NCBI GenBank assembly: GCA_937864995.1
Contig: CALMDL010000320.1
Span: 1-21,057 of the forward strand
DNA: 21,057 nt
Direction: 5' to 3'
Source of the DNA: an uncultured Candidatus Altimarinota bacterium
GTDB taxonomy: Bacteria; Patescibacteriota; Gracilibacteria; BD1-5; UBA6164
Positions 7,218 through 16,914 of the stretch are shown piece after piece. Each line of letters begins with the position of its first letter. The first letter of the stretch is position 1. The notes under the pieces were generated by a model, which searched no databases, was not told where the DNA came from, and was given only the letters and a program-made list of their open reading frames with translations. Both the position numbers and the translations under genes were made by a program.

Positions 7218-9830
7218 TTATTGTTTTTTTTCTAGTATTTCTAAAAATTGTTTTTTAGTTCATTTTTTTATATTAATATCAGCAGGGAAGGCATCATAGA
7301 ACTGATTTCACCATTTTGAATTTATTCTATCATCAAGTAATATTACTATTCATTTATCAGTTTTTGTTCTTATAAGTCTACCAAATCATTGTTTTAATTT
7401 TATAATAGCTTTAGGAACAGCATATTCAGAAAAACTATCTTTAAAAAATGTGCTTCTAGCTTGAAAAATAGGATCATTTGGTACTGCAAAAGGAAATTTA
7501 TGTATAACTAAATACTTTAAATCTTCACCTGGAATATCAACTCATTCCCAAAAACTATCTGTTCAAAGTAAAATAGAGTTATCTGGAGATTTTGTGAAGT
7601 TTGATAAAAGCTTATTTTTACTTCATCAAATTGATTGTGCATATAAATTTATACCATTTTTCTTTAAATCTATATTACAAAAAGTATAAATTTTTTTGAT
7701 TACTGCAAAGCTAGTAAGTAAAGTAAGAACTTTTCATCTAACAATTAAAAAGAACTCTTTTAAAAACAAATTAAGCTCATCTCAATTATTCTTCACATTT
7801 CAAATATCTATTGGAATAAACAATGTTGCTTGATTTTTATAATCAAAATCACTAGAAAATGAGCAAAAGTCAAATCATTCTAAACTCATTATATTCTTCA
7901 CATAATCAAATTTATTTCATATACTCAAAGTAGCAGAAGTCAAAAGACAACTATCAAGCTTATTCCATAAACTTTTATATAAATACTGTCCTGGATTAAG
8001 TAGTGTAAAATCAAAAGTTATTCCTGCCTTATCTGCATATGTTAATATTTTAATATAAGTATTTGAATTTGTTTTGTCAAAGAATGTATTTATATTATTG
8101 GCTACAGAATCGAAAAAAACTAGTTCTTTAGAAAAATCATATTCATTAATTACTTTTAATTTGTCAACTATGTCAAGTAAATCTAAATTGATTTTTTTAA
8201 GTGTTTCTACAAAATCTAAATCATTAAAAAAATCTTCTTTTACCAATACATTTTTATATTGACTATCATCTGGTATCTTATTGTTTAAGTATGAAAAAGC
8301 ATAATCATCAAGTATTTCTAAATTTGATAATAATGTCTCTTTTTTATTTAAAAATTCTATTTTTTTGATATTTTTAATCGTGAAGATTTTTTCACATTTA
8401 TCAAAATGCTCTTTTAAATATCTTAAATTATAAATTTGTCTAAGAGACTCTGTAACTGAGTCTTCTATATTATGAGCTTCATCAATTACAATAGTTTTTA
8501 AATCAGGTAACAATTTAGAATCAGCAGCCATATCAGTAAAAAGCAAACTATGATTTATTATAACAATATTGGCTTTTTCAAGAGATTTTCTAGCTTTTAA
8601 TAAAAATTCATATTCCATATATTGGTTTTTTTCATTCATAGAAAAAATACCTTCACTATTTAAATCTCTTAAATAAGAATATTCTTCAGGATAAAATGTA
8701 AGCTCTTCTAATTCTCAATATTTTGTTTCAAGTAACCAAAAAGTTATTTTTGACAATAAAGAAACCTCTCTATATGATAAATCTCATAAAAATACATAAT
8801 CAAAAAATCATTTTACACTAAAATAATTTTTTCTTCACTTAAGTTTTGTATATGAAAATTTTACACCTAATTTTTCATGCAAAAAACTCAAATCTTTTAA
8901 ATATAATTGATCTTGTAGAGTTTTTGTTTTTGTTGTAATATAAACTTTTTGATTGTTTTTTATAGAATAAACTATAGAGGGGATTAAATAAGCAAAACTT
9001 TTTCATAGTCATGTTGGGGCTTCTATAAGAGTTTTTTTACTTGTATTAAAAGTTTCATAAACCTTTTTTGTCATATTTAATTGATTTTCTCTTGTCTCAA
9101 TTTTATCAGAAAAGTTAAAAAACTTCACAATATCTTCACATTCCAAATTAGGATCATAAAAAAATTCTTCTAAATAATCTTTTTTCCCAATTCTTCACAA
9201 AATAATCTTTTCAAATTCATTTAAATCTATTTTTAAACCAAACTCTCAAAATAATAATTCTCATAAATAACTTATATTTTTATCATTTGATAAGCTAAAA
9301 AGATAATATAATAGCATTTTATTATCTTTTCTTAGTTTAGAAAAATGTTTTAATTGTTCTTTAAATAGAGAAACTGTAGCTTTTACATCATTTATAGCTC
9401 TATGTGCTCAAGAAAATGATATCTTATAATAATCACATAACATTTCTAAGTTAAGTGAAGAATTATTAAATGTTAAAAAATTTGCCAAGAAAAAAGTATC
9501 AATCTTCACATTGGCTCATATATTAACTCAATTATTAACTAAAAAATCTATATCGAAATCTACATTATGACCTAATAATACACTATTTCAGATAAAATTA
9601 AGTATATCTTGTTTTATATCTTCTATTTTTGGAGCTCAAATAACATCACTATCAAAAATATTAGTTATATTTGATATAATCTCTGGAATTGGCATCATTG
9701 GGTCAATAAAACTCGAATAAGTATCTACTACCTCAAAAGTGTTTTCATCAAACTTAATCATCGCTATTTCTATAATTTTATCATTATACTTATCTAGTCC
9801 AGTAGTCTCTAAATCAAAACAAACAATCAT
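7218..9830 (-). CDS. dinG: DinG-type helicase with N-terminal DEDDh 3'-5' exonuclease
   Basis: 870-residue SF2 helicase of the DinG/XPD family fused to a DnaQ-like exonuclease, the arrangement of Bacillus subtilis DinG; probably acts in DNA repair or removal of unusual DNA structures. Exonuclease (1-165): DLE at 6-8, HNVDFD at 88-93, HRAINDV at 143-149. Helicase: EAPTGLGKSF Walker A near 270-279, DEAH box at 450-453 (VIDEAHNIED), LTSATLS near 635-640, and a C-terminal QGFGRLIR motif VI near 817. In the place where E. coli DinG and XPD have a four-cysteine iron-sulfur cluster (after KGRKNYF, about 325-400) there is no cysteine, so this is a cluster-free type. Several motif glycines are TGA. 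It forms its own transcription unit with a promoter upstream and a terminator downstream. Confidence 0.92.
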
Positions 9831-9843
9831 ATTAAAAAATTTC

Positions 9844-9871
9844 TTGAATAAAATACATATAAGTATATAAT
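9844..9871 (+). promoter_or_regulatory. Promoter of the plus-strand secreted-protein gene
   Basis: TTGAAT (9844-9849), 16-bp spacer, TATAAT (9866-9871); predicted start near 9878, about 22 nt before the ATG. It faces and overlaps the dinG promoter. Confidence 0.55.
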
Positions 9872-9876
9872 ATCAA
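9848..9876 (-). promoter_or_regulatory. Promoter of dinG
   Basis: Minus-strand TTGATA (9871-9876), 17-bp spacer, TTTTAT (9848-9853). It overlaps almost completely the divergent promoter of the plus-strand gene, so polymerase binding in the two directions should be mutually exclusive. Confidence 0.5.
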
Positions 9877-9900
9877 AAATAGTAAATAAGAGAAACTTAA

Positions 9901-10560
9901 ATGAAAACTTTTGTTAAATTATTATTGATATTGTGATGATTATTAAATATTACTCAGGCTTATGTAGATGAGATAGATCCTTATAGCTGAAAAAGTAATA
10001 TTGAAAAAACTATATTAATAGAAAAATATTTGATTGAACATAAAACCAAAATAGTTAATTTTTCAATTAAATATGATGCAGAAAAAGATGTTGAAATAAA
10101 TAGAAGTATTGACAAAATTGATTATTTAATTGAATCACTTAATAAGATTCAAAATAATAATCTAGATGAAGAAACTCAAGATTTAGCAATAACTACGATT
10201 TTAAACGAAATTAAAAAAGTAAATGATGCATTAAAAATCACATTAAATAAGAAAAAAGATAGTTTTGAATTAAATCTAAGAGTAAAAAAAGATTTTTATA
10301 GTAATTTATGATACAAATTATCATTTAAAATAGAAGAAATACATTCTATGATGTATGATAAAAGAGTATATGAGAAAAAAATACTAACTGAAAGAGAATT
10401 AAAAATAAAGACTTCTTTAAAAAAATTATCTAACTTAGCAAAAGATTTAAAATATTTTTGAAACAATCAATTTAATAATGAAGATGAAATAAAATCCTCA
10501 TTTATAAAAATACTAAAAGACATTAAAATTCAAATATCAACTCTTAAATCAAACATATAA
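9901..10560 (+). CDS. Secreted alpha-helical protein of unknown function
   Basis: The only plus-strand gene in the window, 219 residues. Residues 1-20 (MKTFVKLLLILGGLLNITQA, two TGA glycines) look like a signal peptide with cleavage after TQA. The mature part is Lys/Glu/Asn/Ile-rich, predicted almost fully helical with coiled-coil character and no cysteine. No family was recognised. It lies between divergent dinG and the convergent pseudouridine synthase gene, has its own promoter and ends directly at a shared terminator, so it is probably monocistronic. In-frame TGA codons (for example before YKLSFK and in KYFGNNQ) show that it uses the same code as its neighbours. It could be a periplasmic or surface-exposed accessory protein. 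Confidence 0.75.
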
Positions 10561-10586
10561 AAAGACAGCTTAATCGCTGTCTTTTT
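10561..10586. terminator. Bidirectional intrinsic terminator between convergent genes
   Basis: Perfect 9-bp stem 10561-10569 / 10576-10584 with a 6-nt loop, T-run on the plus strand (10580-10586) and A-run on the other side, so it can end transcription both ways. The plus-strand gene stops at 10560. The minus-strand pseudouridine synthase gene runs into the hairpin and its TAA (10570-10572) sits in the loop. Confidence 0.85.
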
Positions 10587-11289
10587 TGATTCACAATTTA
10601 TCAAATAATCCCTTTATTTCAGCATTTGATAGGTGTCTATATTGTCAAAAATCAAGATTTCAAAGTTCTATATTTTCAATTCTAATTCTTTTTAATTTTT
10701 TTACTCTTGAACCTACCTTTTCAACCATTCTTCTAATTTGTCTATTTCTTCATTCAGTAATAACTATACTAAATTTACCTGAAGAAATTCTATTTATAAG
10801 TGCTTTTTTAGTATAGCTTCACAATATAAATAAACCATTTCTCATTGCATCTAATGATTTATCATCAATACTTCAAAATGTTTCAACAATATATTCTTTT
10901 TCATGATTATATCTAGGATGCATTAGATAATTTGCAAGTCTTCAATCATTTGTCATAATTATAAGACCTGTAGTTTCCTTATCTAGTCTTCAAATAGGGA
11001 AAACTCTCTCAGATACATCCATTATATCAACTATATTTACTTCTCAATTTTGAGCACAAGTAGTCACAATTCATCTTGGTTTATTAAGCTTATAATATAC
11101 CAAATTATTTTGCTCTTTCACAGCCTTATCTTGTAATTCAACCTTATCAATAGTTGGGTCTATCGACATACCAATTGTTGCTGTTTGTCAATTTACTTTA
11201 ATAAGTCAAGCTTGTATATATTCTTCAGCTTTTCTTCTAGAACATATTCATGCTTGACTTAAGTATTTTTGTAGTCTAAGTGTTTCCAT
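10570..11289 (-). CDS. rluB: Pseudouridine synthase, RsuA/RluB/RluE/RluF family
   Basis: 239-residue rRNA-modifying enzyme that turns a specific uridine into pseudouridine. An N-terminal S4 RNA-binding domain (about 1-60, LRLQKYLSQAGICSRRKAEE...GLIKVNG) is followed by the catalytic domain with FPIGRLDKETTGLIIMTNDG (97-116; catalytic Asp at 103), then KEYIV (131-135) and EGRNRQIRRM (179-188). The S4 domain and motif place it in the RsuA/RluB family; the exact target (23S or 16S) cannot be decided, so the symbol is tentative. The start ATG overlaps the stop of the small membrane protein gene (TAATG). The frame reads through TGA after DKL and ends seven codons later in the loop of the terminator. 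Confidence 0.88.
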
Positions 11290-11573
11290 TAATTTCTTAC
11301 GCTTTCAGTATAACTATTATAAATTTTTATATATGTCTCCTTGTTATAAAATGCAGAATCTCTTTCAAACAAGAAAAAATCTTTTTTTGAACAAAGTAAA
11401 GTAGGATCACTTAGCATTGCTCTTTCTGGTTTACAAATAAATGTATTTGTACATTTTAGATAATCATCATTTCTAATATAACAAAAACCATCTAAAAAAT
11501 ACTTATAGATTACAAAGTATACTATTAAAAAAATAACAATTGCTGAAAGAAGGACTTCTACTATTCATCTCAT
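11289..11573 (-). CDS. Small single-pass membrane protein, unknown function
   Basis: 94 residues. One hydrophobic helix at about 3-24 (GIVEVLLSAIVIFLIVYFVIYKYF) serves as a signal anchor, followed by a short extracytoplasmic part with four cysteines (CYIRNDDYLKC, TFICKP, LLCSK) that could form two disulfides. No family was recognised. It is wedged between murB (3-nt gap) and the pseudouridine synthase gene (1-nt overlap), so it is clearly translated as part of this operon. It starts at the ATG after ATT with no Shine-Dalgarno sequence. Confidence 0.7.
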
Positions 11574-11576
11574 AAT

Positions 11577-12467
11577 TTAATTATTAAAAATTATTCTTAC
11601 TTCAGGAGAGAGTACTATTAATTTTTCAGATTTTACTTTATTAATTGCGAAATCAACCAAATCAAGTAAATCCTTATATGTTCAATTTCAATCATGCATT
11701 AAAAAATTTGCATGAAGTGGAGAAAAAAAAGCTCATCATAATTTATATCACTTTAATCAAACTTGTTCAATTAAAGCTCAAGCTGAAAATTCTTTACTAG
11801 GATTTTTAAAAAAACTTCAACAAGTATTTCACTTTGGTTGCTTATTTTCTCTAAAATCTATATTATCAACATCACTATGATACTTTTCTATTTTTTTACT
11901 TAAATCAAACCTAACTTTTATTATAAAATACCTATTATTTGAATCTTTAATAAAAGAAGATCTATAATCAAATAGCATATTAATTTTACTTATTATGTTT
12001 ATTTGTCAAGTTTCAGTATCATAAACCTCAGCATCTAAAAAATTATTTTCAGTTTCTAATCAAAAACATCAAGCATTTCAATATACTGCTCATCATACAC
12101 TTCATGGTAGTCATATAAATCTATGCCATAAATTTTGATTATATTTGTCTTCTAAATCTTTTGCTATGTCTGATATCCATTCATTAGTAAAAGACTCTAA
12201 AATCATTGTTTTTTCATCATAATTCCATCAATTCAAATTATTTTTAACAATTACTCAATTGTATTCGTCAAATGCAAACAAAAGATTAGTTCCAGCTCAA
12301 ATATATAATAAAGATATATTTTGTTCTTTACAAAAAATATTTATATCTTTGAGTCTATTTACATCATCTAAATTATTTATTTCAAAATAATATTTAGATT
12401 TAGCTTTTGTTTTAAAATTTGAAAGATTTGTTACATCAACATTTTTTTGTAAAAAATCTAATTCCAT
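11577..12467 (-). CDS. murB: UDP-N-acetylenolpyruvoylglucosamine reductase MurB
   Basis: 296-residue FAD enzyme of peptidoglycan precursor synthesis; reduces UDP-GlcNAc-enolpyruvate to UDP-MurNAc with NADPH in the cytoplasm. Visible motifs: YIGAGTNLLF (55-64), GLPGSVGGAVYGNAGCFG (119-136, FAD binding), YRSSF (168-172, conserved Arg), GSFFKNP with the catalytic Ser (217-223), [28 protein letters not shown] (229-256), and PEVRI with the catalytic Glu (288-292). Nearly all motif glycines are TGA. Length fits the short (type II) MurB proteins. It lies 5 nt after uvrA. Its presence indicates that the cell makes at least part of its own murein precursors. Confidence 0.95.
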
Positions 12468-12472
12468 AATTT

Positions 12473-15322
12473 TTATTTATTTTCTAATAATTTATTTCTA
12501 TATTTAATTATTGCTTCTCAAGTAAAACTCTTTTTTACATTTGAAACTTCACTAACTGAACCTTCAGCAATAAGATATCCTCATTTATCTCATCAAACAG
12601 GTCATATGTCAATTATATGATCAGCATTCATAATTACATCCATATTATGTTCAATTACCATTACAGTATTTCATTTATCTACCAAAGAATGTAATATAGA
12701 CAATAGTTTGTCTACATCTTGAAAATGTAGACCAGTAGTAGGCTCATCCAATATATAAAATGTCTTACTTGTCGATCTTTTTGATAATTCTGTTGATAAT
12801 TTAACTCTTTGACTTTCTCATCATGATAAAGTAGTACTTGATTGTCAAAGCTTAATATATCATAATCAAACTTCATCTAATACATCAAGTATTTTAGTTA
12901 TTTTTGGATGACTAGAAAAAAAATCTTTTGCTTCTTCAACAGTCATATCCAATACATCACTAATTGTTTTTCATTTATATTTTATTGTAAGTGTTTCACT
13001 ATTATATCTTTTTCAATAACAAGTTTCACATTCTACATAAACTGGAGGTAAAAAATGCATTTCTATTTTTTTAACTCAATCTCAATCACAAACATCACAT
13101 CTTCACTCTTTTGTATTAAAACTAAATCTACCTGGTCAATATCATCTTATTTGTGCATCTTGTGTCATAGCAAATACTTCTCTTATAGGAGTAAAAACTT
13201 GAGTATAAGTTGCTGGATTACTACGAGGAGTTTTTCAAATAGGTGATTGGTCAATAATAACTGTTTTATCCAAATTTTGAAGTCATCTTATTTCTTTAAA
13301 TGCTCAAGTATCTCTTTTAGCTCTATTTAATTCATTTGCAAGATAATTTGCCAATATATCATTTACCAAACTTGATTTTCAACTACCCGAAACTCATGTA
13401 ACAACAATAAAATTTGATAATGGAATAGTTACATCAATATTTTTTAAATTATGTTGAGTTGCTCAAATAATTTCAAGAACCTTTCAGTTTTTCTTTAGAT
13501 CAGAGAAGCTAGGCCTAAATCATCTTTTTATTATAACATCTCTTTTATGACTCAAATAAGGTCAAGTTACCGAATCAGTATTATTAATTATATCATCAAT
13601 ATTTCAAGTTGCTATTACTTGTCATCAATGAATTCATGCTCATGGTCATATATCTATAATATGATCACATTCTCTCATTATATCTTCATCATGCTCAACT
13701 ACAATAAGCGTATTTCAAATATCTCTTAATTTTTTTAAATTTGAAATCAACATATCGTTATCTCTTGGGTGAAGTCATATAGAAGGTTCATCAAGTACAT
13801 AAATGATTCACTCTAATCTAGTTCATAACTGAGTTGCAAGTCTAATTCTTTGAGCTTCTCATCATGAAAGAGTACTAGCTCTTCTAGAGATAGTCATATA
13901 ATCAAGACCTACTCATGATAAAAATTCCAATCTCTCAACTGCATTTTTCATTACTTTTTTTGTAATATGCTCTTCTGATTTAGTTAATTTAAGTGATTTT
14001 AAAAAATTTATTGCTTTATCTACTGAAAAATCAGAAACTTGTCAAATATTTAAACCATTAATAAAACTTGATAAACTTTCTTCATTTAATCTATATCAAT
14101 TACAAACATGACAATCCATATCAACAACAAAATCGTCATAATGACCTTTTTCACTTCATCAATCATAATATCTTCTTGTAAGGGTATTTATAACTCATTC
14201 AAATCTGGTGTTATATGTATTTTGAACACCATATTCATTTACATAAGTTACTTTAAATTGGTGATCTCCAGTACCATATAATACTATTTCTCTTTCTTTT
14301 TTTGTTAAAAGTGAATATTTTTTATTTATATCTATTTTTGTTTTCTTTGCCAATTCTTTAAGTAATGCAAAAAAATACTCTCATCAAAATCAAGGAGCTA
14401 TAACAGCTCATTCTAAAAGTGTTAAATTATAATTTATAACTCTATCTTCTAAAAATACTTTTTTAACTCATAATCAATGACATTCTGGACAAGCTCAATT
14501 ATGGCTATTAAAAGAGAAGCTAGATATATTTAACTCACTTGGAACATGTCAACAATTAGAACAAACAAAAACTTGAGAAAATCATTTTTCTTCTGTTAAT
14601 GAATCTATAATTAATTGTCCTTTTCATATTTTATATGCAAGATTAATTGAATCTTTAAGTCTTTTTGTATCGTTTGAATCATTATCTAAAAAATCTTTTT
14701 TAACAAGTCTATCAATTACAATTGTTAAATTGTCAACATCTTGTAAAGAAACTTCATCATTTATAGTATATACTTGATTTCAAACTGAAAATCTAATAAA
14801 ACCTATATCCAAAACTTCTTTTTTTATTTCATCAAAATTTTTAAAAACTCCCTTAATTGGAGATTTAATCATAAATTTTTTATCTTCTTCAAACTCTGAA
14901 ATATAATTTATAATACTTTCTATTGAGTCTTTTTTTACAATTGTATTACACTTTACACATTTTCTTTCTCAAATATTTAAAAATAATAATTTATAATAAT
15001 CATATATTTCTGTTATTGTTCAAACAGTAGATCTAGGATTTTTACTTGTTGTTTTTTGATCAATAGAAATAGTAGGTGATAATCAATTTATTTCACTTAC
15101 TTCAGCTTCTTCAGTCATTCATCAAATAAACATACGAGCATAACTACTAAGACTTTCTAGATATTTTTGTTGTCAAACACTATAAATAGTGTTAAAAGCC
15201 AAACTTGACTTTCAACTTCATGACACTCATGTAATAACTGTCATTTTATTTTTAGGGATTTTTACATTTATATTTTTTAAGTTATGAGTACGTGCTCATA
15301 TGACTTCCAAAAATTTAGACAT
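12473..15322 (-). CDS. uvrA: UvrABC excision repair ATPase subunit UvrA
   Basis: 949 residues, the usual UvrA length. It recognises bulky DNA damage and loads UvrB. The start fits the family exactly ([18 protein letters not shown] after MSKFL). First Walker A GVSGSGKSS at 32-40, with all three glycines encoded by TGA; first signature [12 protein letters not shown] near 490 and VLDEPSIGLHP after it; second GVSGSGKSS near 639 and [12 protein letters not shown] near 837, then [10 protein letters not shown]. Zinc-site cysteine pairs are seen near 121/124 (CVKC), 250 (CSNC), 281 (CPEC), 744 (CDVC) and 766 (CETC). The ATG comes 1 nt after the T-run of a terminator-like hairpin. No separate promoter is clear, so transcription probably comes from readthrough or from a start very close to the ATG. 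murB follows after 5 nt. Confidence 0.97.
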
Positions 15323-15323
15323 T

Positions 15324-15351
15324 AAAAAAAAGTTAGAAAATACTAACTTTT
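15324..15351 (-). terminator. Terminator-like hairpin directly before the uvrA start codon
   Basis: Perfect 9-bp stem AAAAGTTAG / CTAACTTTT (15343-15351 with 15328-15336) and 6-nt loop, followed on the minus strand by a run of eight T that ends 1 nt before ATG. It lies in the 68-nt gap between the zinc-ribbon gene and uvrA. It may be a true terminator, or an attenuator controlling uvrA and the genes after it. Confidence 0.65.
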
Positions 15352-15390
15352 AATTTTAGCTATTTTTTGATTTTATCAAGTTTTTTAAAT

Positions 15391-15951
15391 TTATTCTTCT
15401 CTTAAAAATTTATTAAATCTATAATCTGTTAAAACAGCAAAAACATATCTTTTTAACTCCCTGTATTCATAATAAACCTTTTTCCACTTTTTAGTTTTTA
15501 ATTGAGTTTTAATATCTCAAACTATTGAAATAGAAGAAATATTTTTTATCTCATCCTTATTAGAAATTTCATATAAAACTTCTACTTTATATTTTTTTCC
15601 ATCAATTTCTAAATCTAATATTGCTGTATTTTCTTTTATTCTTCAATGAAAATCAAAATAACAAAATTTTTTTCAATTTATTGTAATTAATTCATATTTT
15701 TCTCAATTTCATTTTAGAGTTTCAGAAAGATGTCTTTTAAACTCTATTTTTTCTAAAAAATAATCTTCTCCATGCCCATATCAACACATTTTTGAATCAC
15801 TACATTTTCAAGAGACCATATCTTTACCACAATTTGGACATGGTTCAACCTCTAATAAATCTTTAATATACCCTTTAGTAGTTGAGACAGCCTCAAAATC
15901 TAAAGGATTAGAATTATTTTCAAATTCATGAATTTTTTTTACCTCTACCAT
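15391..15951 (-). CDS. Zinc-ribbon-like protein of unknown function
   Basis: 186 residues, soluble. The N-terminal part has CPNCG at 38-42, then Cys 50 and Cys 56 with a nearby His 60 (KCSDSKMCGYGHG), a probable zinc-binding site. The rest alternates short beta strands and helices (KYELITINGKKFCYFDFHGRIKENTAILDLEIDGKKYKVEVLYEIS), then a basic helical end (LKTKKWKKVYYEYRELKRY). No family was recognised. It lies 48 nt after comF and 68 nt before uvrA with a hairpin in the second gap. A nucleic-acid-related role would fit the zinc site and neighbours, but this is only a guess. Confidence 0.72.
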
Positions 15952-15999
15952 AATATATTAAAATATATAAATTTAATTATAGATATTTTAACACTTTTT

Positions 16000-16686
16000 T
16001 TAATCTGATGCAACAATTAATCAAATAACTTTTATTGCTCATTTTTGCTTTAATAATTTAGAAACTTCATTTAGAGTTGTTCAAGTTGAAATTACATCAT
16101 CTATAACTATTAAAATCTTGTTATCAACTGTTTCATTTATTTTAAAACTATCTTTTAAATTACATATTCTATTTTTTTTATTAAGTTTTGATTGTTGTTT
16201 TGTTAATTTTATTTTAGATAATATATTGCTTTTATATTGTATTTGCGAAATTTTAGACAAATTTTTTGCTAATATATGACTAGAATTATATCATCTTACA
16301 ATTTTTCTTAAAAAATGACTTGGAACAGATGTAATCAAAAAATCACTTGTTTTTACAATTTTGGTATTTGAAATAAATTTATCATAAATATAAAATGATA
16401 TCTCCTCTAATATTTCAATTTTATTATAAAATTTTGCATCTTTTATAAGCTTAGAAATAAGTTTACTTTTGTAATGCTTTAAAATAATAACCTTATCATA
16501 ATAAATATCTGATTTACACGATTCATGTACTTCATAATTTTTTGTATTTCATTTACAAACATAACAAACAGAATTAAAATTAATCTCATTATCAAAACAT
16601 TTTTGACAAATAAAGTGTCACTCTTTTTTACAAGAGTAACACTTTTTAGGAGCAATTAAATCTAAAAAAAATTTAAATATTTTCAT
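16000..16686 (-). CDS. comF: ComF-family phosphoribosyltransferase-like protein
   Basis: 228 residues. N-terminal zinc-binding CxxC pairs (CYSC 16-19, CQKC 27-30, CYVC 41-44, further Cys 57), then a PRTase-like fold: VPSHFLRKIVRGYNSSHILAKNLS (121-144), TKQQSKLNKKNR (162-173) and the PRPP-binding loop IVIDDVISTGTT (193-204). This order is that of ComF/GntX proteins. In naturally competent bacteria ComF supports handling of incoming single-stranded DNA; with the pilus genes in this window this could point to DNA uptake, an inference only. The start codon lies inside the DUF1653 gene (14-nt overlap, different frame), and an AAAGG lies only 2 nt before ATG, too close for a normal Shine-Dalgarno. 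Confidence 0.9.
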
Positions 16687-16912
16687 AACCTTTATCTCAA
16701 ATATAAGTAAATCTAGGAGAGACTACTCAATTTATTTCTACATTTTCTTGAAACATTTCTTTTGGTCTTACCCAAATTGCATTATTTCAAAACTCAGAAC
16801 TATTATATAATGCTTTATATATAACAAGGTCTTCTAGAGTTTCAGTATGTTTAGCAATATACATTACTTCATACAAATTTCATTTATAATGTTTATATAT
16901 TCAAAGCTTCAT
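16673..16912 (-). CDS. DUF1653 family small protein
   Basis: 79 residues that cover the whole DUF1653 pattern: [33 protein letters not shown], then IWVRPKEMFQENVEINGVVSPRF. Family members are small single-domain beta-rich proteins of unknown function, common in bacteria and phages. It starts 2 nt after the aminopeptidase stop and overlaps comF by 14 nt. Three of its glycines are TGA, including the one in HYKG, which is usually glycine in the family. Confidence 0.88.
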
Positions 16913-16914
16913 AA

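Noticed and set aside
13055..13729. Plus-strand open frames inside uvrA
   Set aside because: Shadows of the uvrA minus-strand frame, rich in Ser/Ile/Tyr as expected for the reverse of this AT-rich coding sequence.
15952..15999. Separate promoter for the zinc-ribbon gene (TATAAT near the middle of the gap)
   Set aside because: The -10-like TATAAT has no recognisable -35 box at 16-18 bp, and such hexamers are expected by chance in this AT-rich DNA.
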